Assembly: GCF_000224145.3 (NCBI RefSeq)
Contig: NC_020166.2
Span: 6,867,632 to 6,931,631 of the forward strand
Length of the DNA: 64,000 nucleotides
Reading direction: 5' to 3'
Source of the DNA: Ciona intestinalis
Taxonomy: Eukaryota > Chordata > Ascidiacea > Phlebobranchia > Cionidae
Positions 10,338 to 21,648 of the stretch are shown here, piece by piece; the stretch's first letter is position 1; every line of letters starts with the position of its first letter. The position numbers and the translations under genes are program-made. The notes under the pieces are model-generated. The model ran no database searches, was not told where the DNA came from, and saw only the letters and a list, made by a program, of their open reading frames with translations.

Positions 10338-13300
10338 ATGTTTAACTTTCATTGGAACACATTTCTGCATTTGACAAGAAAGATACACATCCACATTGGC
10401 AGGAGATGTCAGAGTACTCGTTCAAATGAAACGTGAGTTTTGTCTGTGTGGTGAGGTTTACATAAATTGGCAATAAAAAATAATAGGTTAAACAATAATA
10501 TAATTTTGTAAAGATTTTAATACAGGCAACTTGCTAGTATTTCAATTTAAAACAACCTTATCGTAACTAATCCTTTAACTCTGTTTAAACCGCTGTAACA
10601 AATAAAACGATGCTTACGTGTAATTTTTTTTTTTGTAGAATTTCAAACAGTGCAAGTTGGTCCACAATGTTAATGACCGCAGGGTTTACTTGTTGTTTTG
10701 TTTCCATCCTTGATGATAAAGTTGTAACTTACACAATGGTCAGTGGTTCCTCTATGCAGGTGAGCTTTAATGTTCTTGTTTATTTTTGAATTGCTAATTA
10801 AAACTAAACTTTTAGTAAATTCAAATAAGTTTTGGACTGTAAGGCAAAAATTTTTAACCTTGACAAATGATATGGTTCCCAGGCCTACTTGAATATGGGT
10901 ACAAGTTTACAACAAGTCAGATAAAGACCCTTAAATAAATCAATGAAACGTACGTTTTTAATTCTGAAAAATTTAGTTTAATATTTTTAACATAACATTA
11001 TATAAATTTGTCTTTGTCCATTGTTTTCAGCCTTGCTTAAATCCGATTGGTTCAAAATGCAACGACAGAGTCCTGATTGACAGATCACCAAAACGAAACT
11101 TTAAAAAACTAAAGAGAGGTGAACTAGTTATATACAGGTAAGACAACACATTTTAAGGTTATGTGTCTTGGTAATTTTTTAAATAGTTGTAAAAGATCTT
11201 AAAAACATCACTTACTTTTGTAGGTAGGTAATGTGTGCCTTTTGTTTACACTTTTATAAGTGTAGATAATAGTGTCTTGCTTAATACCATACACTTTGTG
11301 TAGATTAATACACTGTTGGTCTTAGGTTTCCCGCTATATTTATTATTATTAACATATGGGATGTATGTATGCATTGTCGCTAAAAAAATAGGTTGTAGTA
11401 TTGTAAGTATTGTTCTTGGTTGTTTGGTGGATAAGTTTATGTGTTGTGGGGTTCTTGGTTAGTTCTTACACATGCGTAGAATTAGTGCTGCATTCATAGT
11501 AGAATTTCGAATTGAGTTATGAAGTACTTTACAATTTGATTTATGAACTGTTTGGGACTGGTTGACAGTTAGAAATCAGAATTTAAATTTAAACAAAACT
11601 TTACCATTGATTGTATTTACAACATAAATATGATTGAAGAAAAAATATTACTGCTATCCACTACATTGCTGCAAACTTAATCAGAACCTTAGTTCTTTGG
11701 ATAGTATCAATTAAACATGAAAGAAACAGGGCTAAATATCTTGGATTGTCTTTTCATGACTTGATAAAAGACATCTCACAGTAACCAAGTAACTAAAACT
11801 GTTACGGTCTCCTAAGAAGCCATTCATGTGTACACAGTGCTTGCTGTAGTGTTGATAAGTCGATCACTTTGTTTTGGGGTGTCATCACTTTCCCATGCAC
11901 CCTGCATTAGTGGTGGATACAGTTCATTCATCGGTATCTCAAATTTATGCCCCCTCTGCTCGTCAAGGCCTATATAGGCATTGTTGTTCCATCTCTGCTT
12001 AAAGAAGTGAGGGCCACATCGCACAAGTAAGTAGAAACCAATGATCAAGATTACCACACCTTTGAAAGATATGTGTTACTCTTGTTATCTTAACAAGTTA
12101 TTATAATTTGTTATGGACTATATGTACATATTCTTCTGTTTTCCAAATCAAGGTCTTTTTTTGGCAGCTTTATCTTATTGGTTTAAACAGTAAAAAGGAG
12201 AAAAGTAAAACTAGGCTGTAACATGTAAATCAAACAGTATTGACTTCAAACTTACAGTTGTATTGTTTTCTACTGAAAAGTTTTTCAGTTTGAATTATCA
12301 TTTTCCTATAACTATACATACTTACATAGTGAAAGAGAAATAGCAAGTGGTATATTCTCATATTCATTGTGAATTATTTTCGTATGAAGCATTGTACAAT
12401 ATTTGTTCTCTCTCACATATGGTGCACAACATGATACAATCAAACAAACCTAAAAAAATATTTTCGGTTGTTATACCTTACTAGATGATCAGTTTTATGA
12501 GTCCTAAATTCCTATTGGGTACCTAAAGCTACCAGCTTAATTTAACAAAACATTAGATTTCAAAATTATTTTATCGGTTTGTTGCATTACTTGTTTCCAC
12601 TCTCACTTTAAAAAAATTTGCATTGCACTTGCACGGCTACTCAGAACTTTCTAACTGGAATAGCGTTTTGAAAAAAATCTACAGTAAACACTGGTATAAT
12701 ATTTAAAATCTATAGAATAATTCTTTTCTCGACTATTCACATTAACTGAATAGTTATAAAGCCCAAGTCTCATAATACTTTTATGTTCCCCACCTTGTAT
12801 GTTTGTTGTGGTTCCAGTAGAGATATATTGTATTCTGGTGACTCCACCTCCCAGCTAGGAAACACTGAAATTGGTTCCACTTTGTCTGTGTATATAACCC
12901 TGGTAAAAAAATTGAATTTGAAATATTTCTGACATACAGTTGATAAGGTAGGCTATAATGAGAGTCAGAGATAGAAAGAAAACAGTTTCATTTAGAGAAA
13001 GAACAAGAGAGCAAAGCTATTATGGGTGAGCATGTATTAAAATAATTGGCATAACATTAATTAATCTTTTCACTACAATGGTTGACGAAGCTTAATCAAA
13101 AGCAAATAAGAATTAACCCACAAAGCAGTTTTCAGTGGTCATTTTTCAGTACAGCTTATTTTTAATAACATGGTTTAATGGCATTTAAAATGCTTTTATC
13201 TCACGCTAAGTAATAACCTGCCATCATGTTCCAAGCTTAACATCATCTCATATGGTGAATATTCCTTCATGAATTCAATCAATTGATTCGGTGACCTCCA

Positions 13301-16300
13301 TGTTATAAGTGCAGATGTTGCTGTTACTTCAAGAATTTGAACTTTTGGCACAGGAATGTAAATCGGTAACACTTGCTCTGCCTTGTTTTTATCTGGAAAA
13401 ATTATGGAACTTGTAATACTTTTGATACAATCTTAGTAACTGGAATTTAGAGCAGAGTTGTATTTGTTTGAGGTCTACATTGGCAACACCAAATTTGTCA
13501 ATGTCTGTATTTAAAAAATCAGGAAACATTGATGTTTCACAGTTTTGTACACAATTATTTACTTTCCATGCACCAATCTGAATGAAACACACATCAGATA
13601 CCACACTAACCTTCATTGACAGCTTTCTTAATTGTAGATTGAATGGCTTCTGTTACTTTCTGATGTTGTTTCGTTGTCTTTGTCAATATGATATTTTTCT
13701 TTGTTGACATAATTGTTGGTATTGTCACCTCAGTTGTTGTAGGTATTGTTGATATTTTTCTGTTTGTTGTAGTAGATTGTGACTGTGTTATTAGTTTGCT
13801 CAAAGTGCTTGGTTCTATCTTTGTGGTTGCATCTACTTGAGCAAATGTAGGATTTCTCTGTGTATTTGCAGAAGTTACTTCTGGTGTTGATATCATTGTA
13901 GTTGGTGCAGGTTGCGTGTTTACTTTTGACTTGACCGTTGTTGAGTGAAGAACTTGTACAGACACCTTCCTACTTGCCATTCCTCTGTTGTTTTCAGCTG
14001 TACAAGCATAATCGCCGCTCTTTGGTTTCTGTAGTATAGGTTTGTTTACTAAAACCAAGTAAACATTTAAAAAAACTTTCTGTGTTTAAAAATGTCATTC
14101 AATCAAAGTATAGTTGAAAACTCTACAGTATAAGGTGTTCCTAGGAAAACAGCAAGAAATATTGTTTCTAAAACATATTGGATTTTTTCACTTAATCTGT
14201 AATTTTTGCTAACTTACCAATATGGTTAGTGTTCCAGAACCATCTAAACTCATTTGATGTCTTTGAGCTTCAGTTTGGTTTCTGATTATGTCGCCTGAGG
14301 ACAGAAACCAAACTATCTTTGGTTGTGGAATTCCAAATGTTCTGTTGAAGCCAGATTTTATAATTCTTTGTTAGTTTCACTTTACATGAAGATACACATA
14401 GTTGTAGTTAATTGGTTCCGTAAAGTTACAACTGCTTTTTTATACTTCGAACCAAAGCAAAATGATATGTACATACATAATTTCCAATGAAATTGATTGT
14501 CACTTAACATGTATTAAATATTGCACTTAGAAACGTCGGTAAAGTGGTTTAGTATGGTTATAAAGGTTACCTGCAGTTTAAAACGACTTGTTGTGTGTCG
14601 GGAACCACCATTCGAAGTGGGAACGTTGGTTGAACGGTGGGCGCACATGTGACGTCATTATCATTGACGTCAACCAGTCTACTGAGTCGATATCTTGGTG
14701 GACTCGCACATACTACTTTATCTGAAATGAAAAGCTTGGTTGTTCTTTATTATGTTCGTTGTAACAAAACGGTATGATAAAGTTGAATGCATACATGTTA
14801 TGTATTATAATAAAGGGATTAACTTTAACAGAAAGCTGAACGACGTTAAAACATTTAAATTTGGTTCAAACATCCATGGAGATTATTTTTCAGTATATAA
14901 AATTCAAAAGTTAAGATTGTCAATTTGGAAATCCATTATTGGTCACAGTATTGGATCAATACCGGTTTAGCGCCTCCGTAATCTGTAAACACCAGCTGCA
15001 CCAGTTGCACCATGCAATATAACTTACCACGAGCAGTTTGGTCGACGAGCCAATCCTTTAACCACATCATTACACAGTTACAATTAATCGGATTTCCTTT
15101 CATTTCGATAGAAACAAGTGAAGGCAGGCCATCCACGACGTCCTTGTCCAAACTCTCGATCATTGTATCGTGTAAGTCGATAAGACTCAGTTCGGGACAA
15201 GACACAAACGCATTTTTGCCAATGTAAGACAACATGGGATTGCCAAACAAGAGAACTCTTTCAAGACTTTTCAAGTTAAAAAACGAACGATCATCTACAA
15301 GTCGAAGCTCAGGTTGGTTGGTCAACTCGATCGACACTAGGTTGCGCATCTCACTGAAGGACTTGTCGCCGAGTTGTTTAATGAGGTTATCGTTCATGTT
15401 TAGGAATTTTAATTTCGGCAAGAAACGGAGAGCTTCAGATGGAATAGACTGAAGCGCGTTTCCGTCTAAATCCAAGGTTTCAAGCAATTCCAAACCTTTA
15501 AAAGCACCCCCTTTAATTCTACGTATGCCCATTCCGTCTAAAACTAAGTCGCGCAAAGAAGCAAGCTTTGAAAAAGTTCCATTCACCAGAATCGGGTATT
15601 TTAAACGGTTACCACCGAGAAACAATTTCGTCAAACCGTTCAGACCATCTGTACCGTTCAACCAATCTAAAGAATCGAGCAGGTTCGAATCCAACTGAAG
15701 GGACTTAAGATTACTTGCATTTCGAAACGTACTAGATTCTATATGTTTTAGAATGTTCCGTTCAATCGTTAACTCTTCAAGGTTTGGAAAACCTCGAATA
15801 CTCGACTCTGATACCTCTGTCAGGGCATTCTCGTTCAGGTTCAAGCGTAAAAGACTGGTCGACTTCCAACCGCTATCAAGACTGGATAAATTACACGATG
15901 TCAGCGACAGGTCAACTACATTATTGAGCTCGGCCATTCTTTGCACCAGCTGCGGGATTTTAATTCTTGAACTCCCGTCAAAGTTCAGAACTTCCGCGTC
16001 GTCCGGTATCGATACATCTTTCACATTCCTGCATTGCTCAGTTTTCCTCCATGACGTCACCACCTCAGGCGTCGGCGCGACCCATTCCGTCATTCGACAA
16101 TCACAAATCTGCGGGCAACTGGGGTTCAACCATTCTTCTTGGGCGAGGACGAACGAAAATACACTAATGAGCGTTACCAACGAACTAAATTTCATGTCTA
16201 AAGTCCAGTCTGTCAAAAAAAAAAGAATAAATATGTTTAAATTAAACAAAATTCAGTAATATTATGACGCCATTGAACTCTAACCAAATTAATTTTAAAT

Positions 16301-19300
16301 CAATTCTAATAGCGTTAAACGTCCTTCGACGTCTCACTGCACCTTAAACAACGCCAACTCCAGTACTAAGCAATATAACCCTTGTTTTCTTTTTAGTTTC
16401 CACAGTTTCTAACCTTCCCGGTTTTATTTTAAACATCTCACTCTAACCCTCATTCTACCATTGGCATTTCGTAATTCAAATCAAACGTTAATGGCTTATC
16501 GAGTACTAACCGATACTATGGATTAACTTAAAACATTCGATCTGACCCTAAAGAACTCGTGACACTTTGAAAATACCAACGCCGAAAACAATCTCTGTAT
16601 ATTAGTCCATTGAAATAGGGCTTTGTGGTGGAACAGGTTCGTCTTCCCGATTCATCCATCATGAATTATCGAATGAGTTCTAATAATTACGTTTGTATCG
16701 GTTTTCAGTTTTGCCTTCTTTTCTCGGTTCAGCTGCTTCAAAAACAGTTTCCGTTCTATCCGAAGGTTAGAGAAACGTTTCGTATCGAATGGCTGATCAT
16801 GTAATATTGATACAGAGCTCTTAATGCGCACAGAATGCTAAATTTTAACTGAATACATAACAGCGGGTCTTAAATACACATGCAGACCATTAATCCAACT
16901 TTTAGCAACCATGCCAAAATTTAAACTATACTAAACAATTTGATCGTAGTAAACAAGAACTTCTTTCACAAGCAAGTTTTGTTATTTTTTAGCAAATGAA
17001 CAAAGATAGCTGTCCAAAACACTTTACTCTGTTCCAACTATCTATAGATTCGAAAAAAAAATTAACAAAATAAAACTGTTGTCAGTTGCCGCCTTGGCCT
17101 CGTCTTTTAAATGCACTGGGTCATATATGGGTTCTACAATAACGAAAAATCATTCACAATTTCAATCTTGGTTCATAACCAGCACTTATGTGGCTCTTGA
17201 GTGTCTAATGGACTTCTTACACACTTCTCTTTTTTGCGTCAAATCTCTGACACCAAAGTGTATTTTGGCCCTGTCACATTTTTGAATATCTAATGCTGCA
17301 ATAATATGCTCCACAAATAAATCTTAATAACCCTACTCGCTAGCTATATCAATCCTATGTTACGGATTAAAACAACATATGCTTGTACAGTTACAGTATT
17401 CGTTTTACAGTTTAAGACTAAAAAAACTTCATTTTCTACAGTTTTTCTTAAAATGTCAGACCCTTATTTTCCTACAATTTGCGAAACATTCAAACTGGAT
17501 CTGTTTTAAACGAAACCCGTTTTACACACGGGCATTTGCCAACTGCTGTATGCCGCCAAAGACACGTACACCTACAGCACACGCCGTTCTATTGCGATCC
17601 ATGAATATTTGATTGAATACTAAATCTGAAAAGCTCCGTTGATTGTGTCTATACGTATTAGAATTGGAGTACCTACACTGTCTAGATTTAGGAATGTTTT
17701 TTTCTCCATTTTAATAAATTATTAATTTGTTTCTTTTCTACGTGTGCAAATTCAGTAAACCTATAAACCCGATAAACGATCCCCACTTTAGCAGTTTCAT
17801 TTTGCTGCCGTACGTCATACATGAAGCTATTATGACGTAGCTTTGCGAGGACTGACCTACAGGGCTATCGGGGTTTGGCCTGAATCCACCTTGCATAACA
17901 AAGCTATCAATGACGAAACAATACGACCCATCTGCCGAGCATGTCACGTGGAAAATTTTAATTACTTGCGATTGATTGGTTCGATCGTCGCGCATGAGTG
18001 CACACAGCGCAATTAAAACTTAATCCTACCAGTGGTCACGTGTCTGCGAAAGCAATCGAGTAAAAATGACGTCGATAGTTCGATATTCTTACCGTGGAAA
18101 CTGCTTATACTTAATAACCAAGAACAGATAACGAATGTCATTTGGGGATAAAAAAACCTAATAACTAATTTCCTCAAAATCTTTATTGTATTCCTGAGTA
18201 GATTTCACACGGACATAGGTTCCGAAATCCCCCTTCTTATCACAATTGCTTTTATTACGTCACAGAACAACGCGTAATCCTGACGAGGTGAATATCAAGA
18301 GGTTGGTAGCACTAGAAGGCGACACAGTGACGACACTCGGCTACAAAAACCGGTCCGTACTGGTTCCAACCGGTCACTGCTGGGTGGAAGGCGACAACCA
18401 CAGGTTTAGCGACGACAGTAACGTTGTGGGGCCGGTATGTAAATAATCCATTTAATGATCTTTAGTGGGGTAAAACTGTAAAAGTTTTCTTTTTTTTCAA
18501 ACTATACATTTGTCTGTGTAGTTTGTTTAGGGTTGAGGTATATATGATACACCTCGTCACCTGCAATAGCCATGATTTACACGCTGCATCTTGAACCTCA
18601 CTAAATATTTTTTGTTGCTCTATTTAATAGGTAATTTAACAATTTTTAGGCTTTTTAGCCCTTTCTTAAAATTAATTAATAATTTACCATACGTTATATA
18701 AATGCCGTAATAGCCAACGCTACTAATTACTATTTAAAGTATATCGGTTTTATAAATTTAGTTTGGGAAAAAATCAAAAATGTGCCACGTTTAAGTTTTT
18801 TTAACCCGCAATGGGAAACGACCCAACGTTTTAAAGTTTTTGGTCTAATTAACTAGGGAAAGTTATTGATTGGCAGGGCTTGTTTTCGTGGTTGTACCTG
18901 GAACTTCTGGGAGTGAAATTATTCAACGTCCATTAGAATTCTGACGTATATGCGTTAAAAATGTTTATTTCCATTAAGAAAAAACTTGTTTTATTCATTT
19001 TTGTTTTATTTAAACTGTCACAGAATGGTTTTATTATTCACAAAGAAGCATGCAGCCTTTCAAATATAAATGAACGTCAATAAGAAACCAAATCTAAAAC
19101 TTAAAACCATTTTTATGTCAAATGATATTGCTCATTTTAAAACCTTGGATTTTCCATTATAAAAGTTGCCATTTTTCTTTGGGCGCTTACTGCGGTTCAA
19201 TCGATCCGTTGTGATATAGGGAATCCCCTAAGGCGAGAAAGATTGATCGTATATTGTTTCCGTTTTACGCTAATCCCTTGCGTTCCATTCGTTTTCCATT

Positions 19301-20373
19301 AACGAAGGCAAATGTATCATTGCGTGCTTTATTTTGTCCACGTAGGGACGGTTACATCAAATATTTATTGCAAAATGGAATGGTGTTCCTTGTCTGTAAT
19401 ATCACAACGATAAATTCGTTGTTTTTAATAAATATGCAGTAACGTAACGAATAAATCTCCCGTAACTAACATGTCTTAGTGAAAATAACTTGTAATCAAT
19501 GAATAAAAAGTATGAATACCAATAAAGTTTCTCTAATTTTGTAACTATTCCTACTCATCATGCCCCCGAACATTCTAAACTGTTTTTTTTATTTCGCGTT
19601 TTAAATACACGATCAAAAGCTGTTAATGTACTTTTACCATCACGGATCATGGTTACGTCATCAAACGTTGTAGTTATAGGTCAATGTTAATCCATGAAAA
19701 GTTCGTTCGTGTTGTACCCCTACTCGGTCAATTTAAATCTTTATTCGATTTGGAAAGATCAATGACGTATTGAAGTCGGATAATTCGATTATTTCAAGCT
19801 GTTCTTCCGACCGCTAGTCTTTTTAGAGGTCGGATGGTTATTCGATTAACTAAAAGAAAACAGTTTTAAGAACTATTCTCTATTAATCAAACTTTACAAA
19901 TTCAGTTAGTGGTTTAGTATGGTCATAATATTCATATATAACAGCCAATACAAGTTGTAACCAACGCATGTAAATTTATATTAACGTCGCCTTACTGATA
20001 TAAACACCGACTAATTGCCATCTTATTAGTTAGCAAACCATTGCCACATAGTTCGTCCGCTTATGTTTGAAAATCGAAGCCTTGCATGAATTTGCCGTCG
20101 TTCGGTATTGACATTTTCTGATCAATCAGTCTCTCTTGAATAGTTAGTTTATCCCCTTGGTTAATTATCCTATAATAATAGCCATTTTTTCTTCACACAA
20201 TTATATTCCAGGTCCCACTCGGTTTAATTAGTGGCCGTGCAACCCATATTATCTACCCTCCTTCTCGCTGGGAGAGCATATGTCGCCGATTTCCACATTC
20301 TCGCGTCAAATTGAATCCTTGCGAGGAAGACACCGTGAGCCATCTACCGGACGTTATATGTGGAATTAGCTGA
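10338..20373 (+). CDS. IMMP2L: Mitochondrial inner membrane protease subunit 2
   Basis: Five exons: 10338-10432, 10639-10759, 11031-11137, 18266-18434, 20212-20373; joined in phase to 217 aa (human 175). It is a signal-peptidase-family (S26) serine protease facing the intermembrane space, which trims signals from inner-membrane proteins. The catalytic Ser is Ser70 in SGSSMQPCLNP and the general-base Lys is Lys119 in [11 protein letters not shown]. The box [19 protein letters not shown] and the [19 protein letters not shown] tail also match IMMP2L and not IMMP1L. The N-terminus is about 27 aa longer than human and basic, a plausible mitochondrial presequence; Met42 is an alternative start. Intron 3 is 7.1 kb and contains the LRRN gene on the other strand. 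The gene probably shares a transcript with C1orf74 upstream. Confidence 0.93.
11824..16195 (-). CDS. Neuronal leucine-rich repeat (LRRN) transmembrane protein, nested in IMMP2L
   Basis: Eight coding exons on the minus strand: 16195-15028, 14721-14571, 14341-14218, 14028-13611, 13392-13218, 12899-12794, 12449-12326, 12059-11824; 833 aa. A splice acceptor 15 bp before the ATG implies an upstream 5' UTR exon. Order of parts: signal peptide (1-18); Cys-rich LRRNT ([10 protein letters not shown]); about ten LRRs; LRRCT ([13 protein letters not shown]); an Ig C2 domain with KIVWFLSS and [10 protein letters not shown]; a Thr/Ser/Lys-rich stretch of about 110 aa; an FN3 domain ([10 protein letters not shown], ending QTYKVCLIV); one TM ([12 protein letters not shown]); and a tail of about 60 aa. 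LRR text such as [12 protein letters not shown] is closely like LRRN1-3 (NPKLSYIHRLAF). Family role: neuronal cell-surface adhesion or signalling. The Thr-rich linker is extra compared with vertebrate LRRNs. The start of the fourth exon (14028) is the least certain boundary. Confidence 0.9.
16212..18265. other. Rest of IMMP2L intron 3; probable LRRN 5' region
   Basis: It should contain the LRRN promoter and 5' UTR exon(s), which I cannot pin down. No repeat family is recognised. Confidence 0.4.
18435..20211. other. IMMP2L intron 4
   Basis: AT-rich, nothing recognised. Confidence 0.4.
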
Positions 20374-20438
20374 CCACTAAGTTGCGACGAAATTTTCTAT
20401 TTTCATGCATTTTTTAGCGCAATTACGACAAAACTCCA

Positions 20439-20444
20439 ATAAAA
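20439..20444 (+). terminator. Polyadenylation signal of IMMP2L
   Basis: AATAAA 66 bp after the stop codon, with a T-rich stretch downstream. Confidence 0.6.
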
Positions 20445-21648
20445 TATTAATACACTGTTCATTTTAGTAAAAAAACGTTGCATTAGTCAAACAGTTTCAA
20501 ATAAGCTACTTCTCTTCTATTTAAACGACAAATATTAGCTTAAACGTGCGTTAGGATGTCTCAAATTAACCCTTAAGTGATACGCAAAGAAGATTGCCAA
20601 ATTCAATGAGAGGATGCTTGTAATTGTACAGAAAAACTTGGATTTAATTGTAATTAAACGGAGAAAATGCATATATAGCATTCTAAACGTGATTACAATT
20701 CACATGCCTGCGTCAATATTAAATTCCTTAAGCCATGACGACTGTTCAGTATTAATAAAGTGTACAACGGATATAGGAAAAATTTCCACGCAATAATTGA
20801 TGCTATACCCGCAATTTTTAATTAATGATTAATTGAAAAGTTATGAAAGTTTTCCTTTGTCCAATTGACGTTTGAGATGCTGGTCACGTGACGAATCAGC
20901 TGTGGAAATTTTTGTAAACACTTCCAGTGTTTTTACAGAATGGATCCTGCGAAATGGGAAACGTGACTGACGAAACTGCCCAGTGCGGATGCGTCAGCAC
21001 GTCCGCATAACGTCAGTATATAAATGTAAGCCATGGAAATACACCGGCAGTCCGTATTTTATGATTTACCCGCAATGTATTCGCTTTGTGTTGATTTGGT
21101 CTGACAGCCGGACAGGTTACTTGCTTTGCTTTTGGTCGGTGCACTGTATAGTTTAGTATTATAAACGCTCAGGTCTAACCTATTAAGATATATTCACCAG
21201 CGTTAGGTAATTAATATATTTAGGATTTATATTTTTGTTTTAATATTTCAAAGAATCAAAGAAAAATAAAGAAGGTACTTCTAATGAAAAGGTATTAATT
21301 GTTAATACCTTAAGCATGAAGCATTATACATACAGTCTTTACTTCTTTGTGGACTGTGATGTAAATTTAGCTAGCAATAAGTATTTGTCATGTAAACAAC
21401 CGGTTTTATTGCTTTGGATTTATAGCTATTGATATTTACAGCAGTGAAAAGTTCCTATATGTTTTGCGAATGGATATATGTCGTCTAGAAATGAGTTAAG
21501 CTGTCACTAAAGTCTGTCTCCTAGAGCTAATGGCATGAGGCTGTGTTATACTACCATACTCTTTAGGGATTCTAAGGGTTTAACTCCTGATAATTCCTAT
21601 CACCTGCAGAGTATAGAATTTATATAGTTTATCATCTCTTTACCAGAA
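20445..21648. other. Intergenic, upstream of PDK
   Basis: Contains a candidate TATA box (next entry) and otherwise no recognised feature. Confidence 0.4.
21017..21024 (+). promoter_or_regulatory. Candidate TATA box for PDK
   Basis: TATATAAA preceded by a CGTCA half-CRE, 625 bp before the PDK ATG. A non-coding first exon would be needed between them. Confidence 0.35.

Noticed and set aside
17738-17995. 85-aa minus-strand frame in IMMP2L intron 3
   Set aside because: No recognisable domain, composition like neighbouring non-coding DNA, and no splice context tying it to LRRN.
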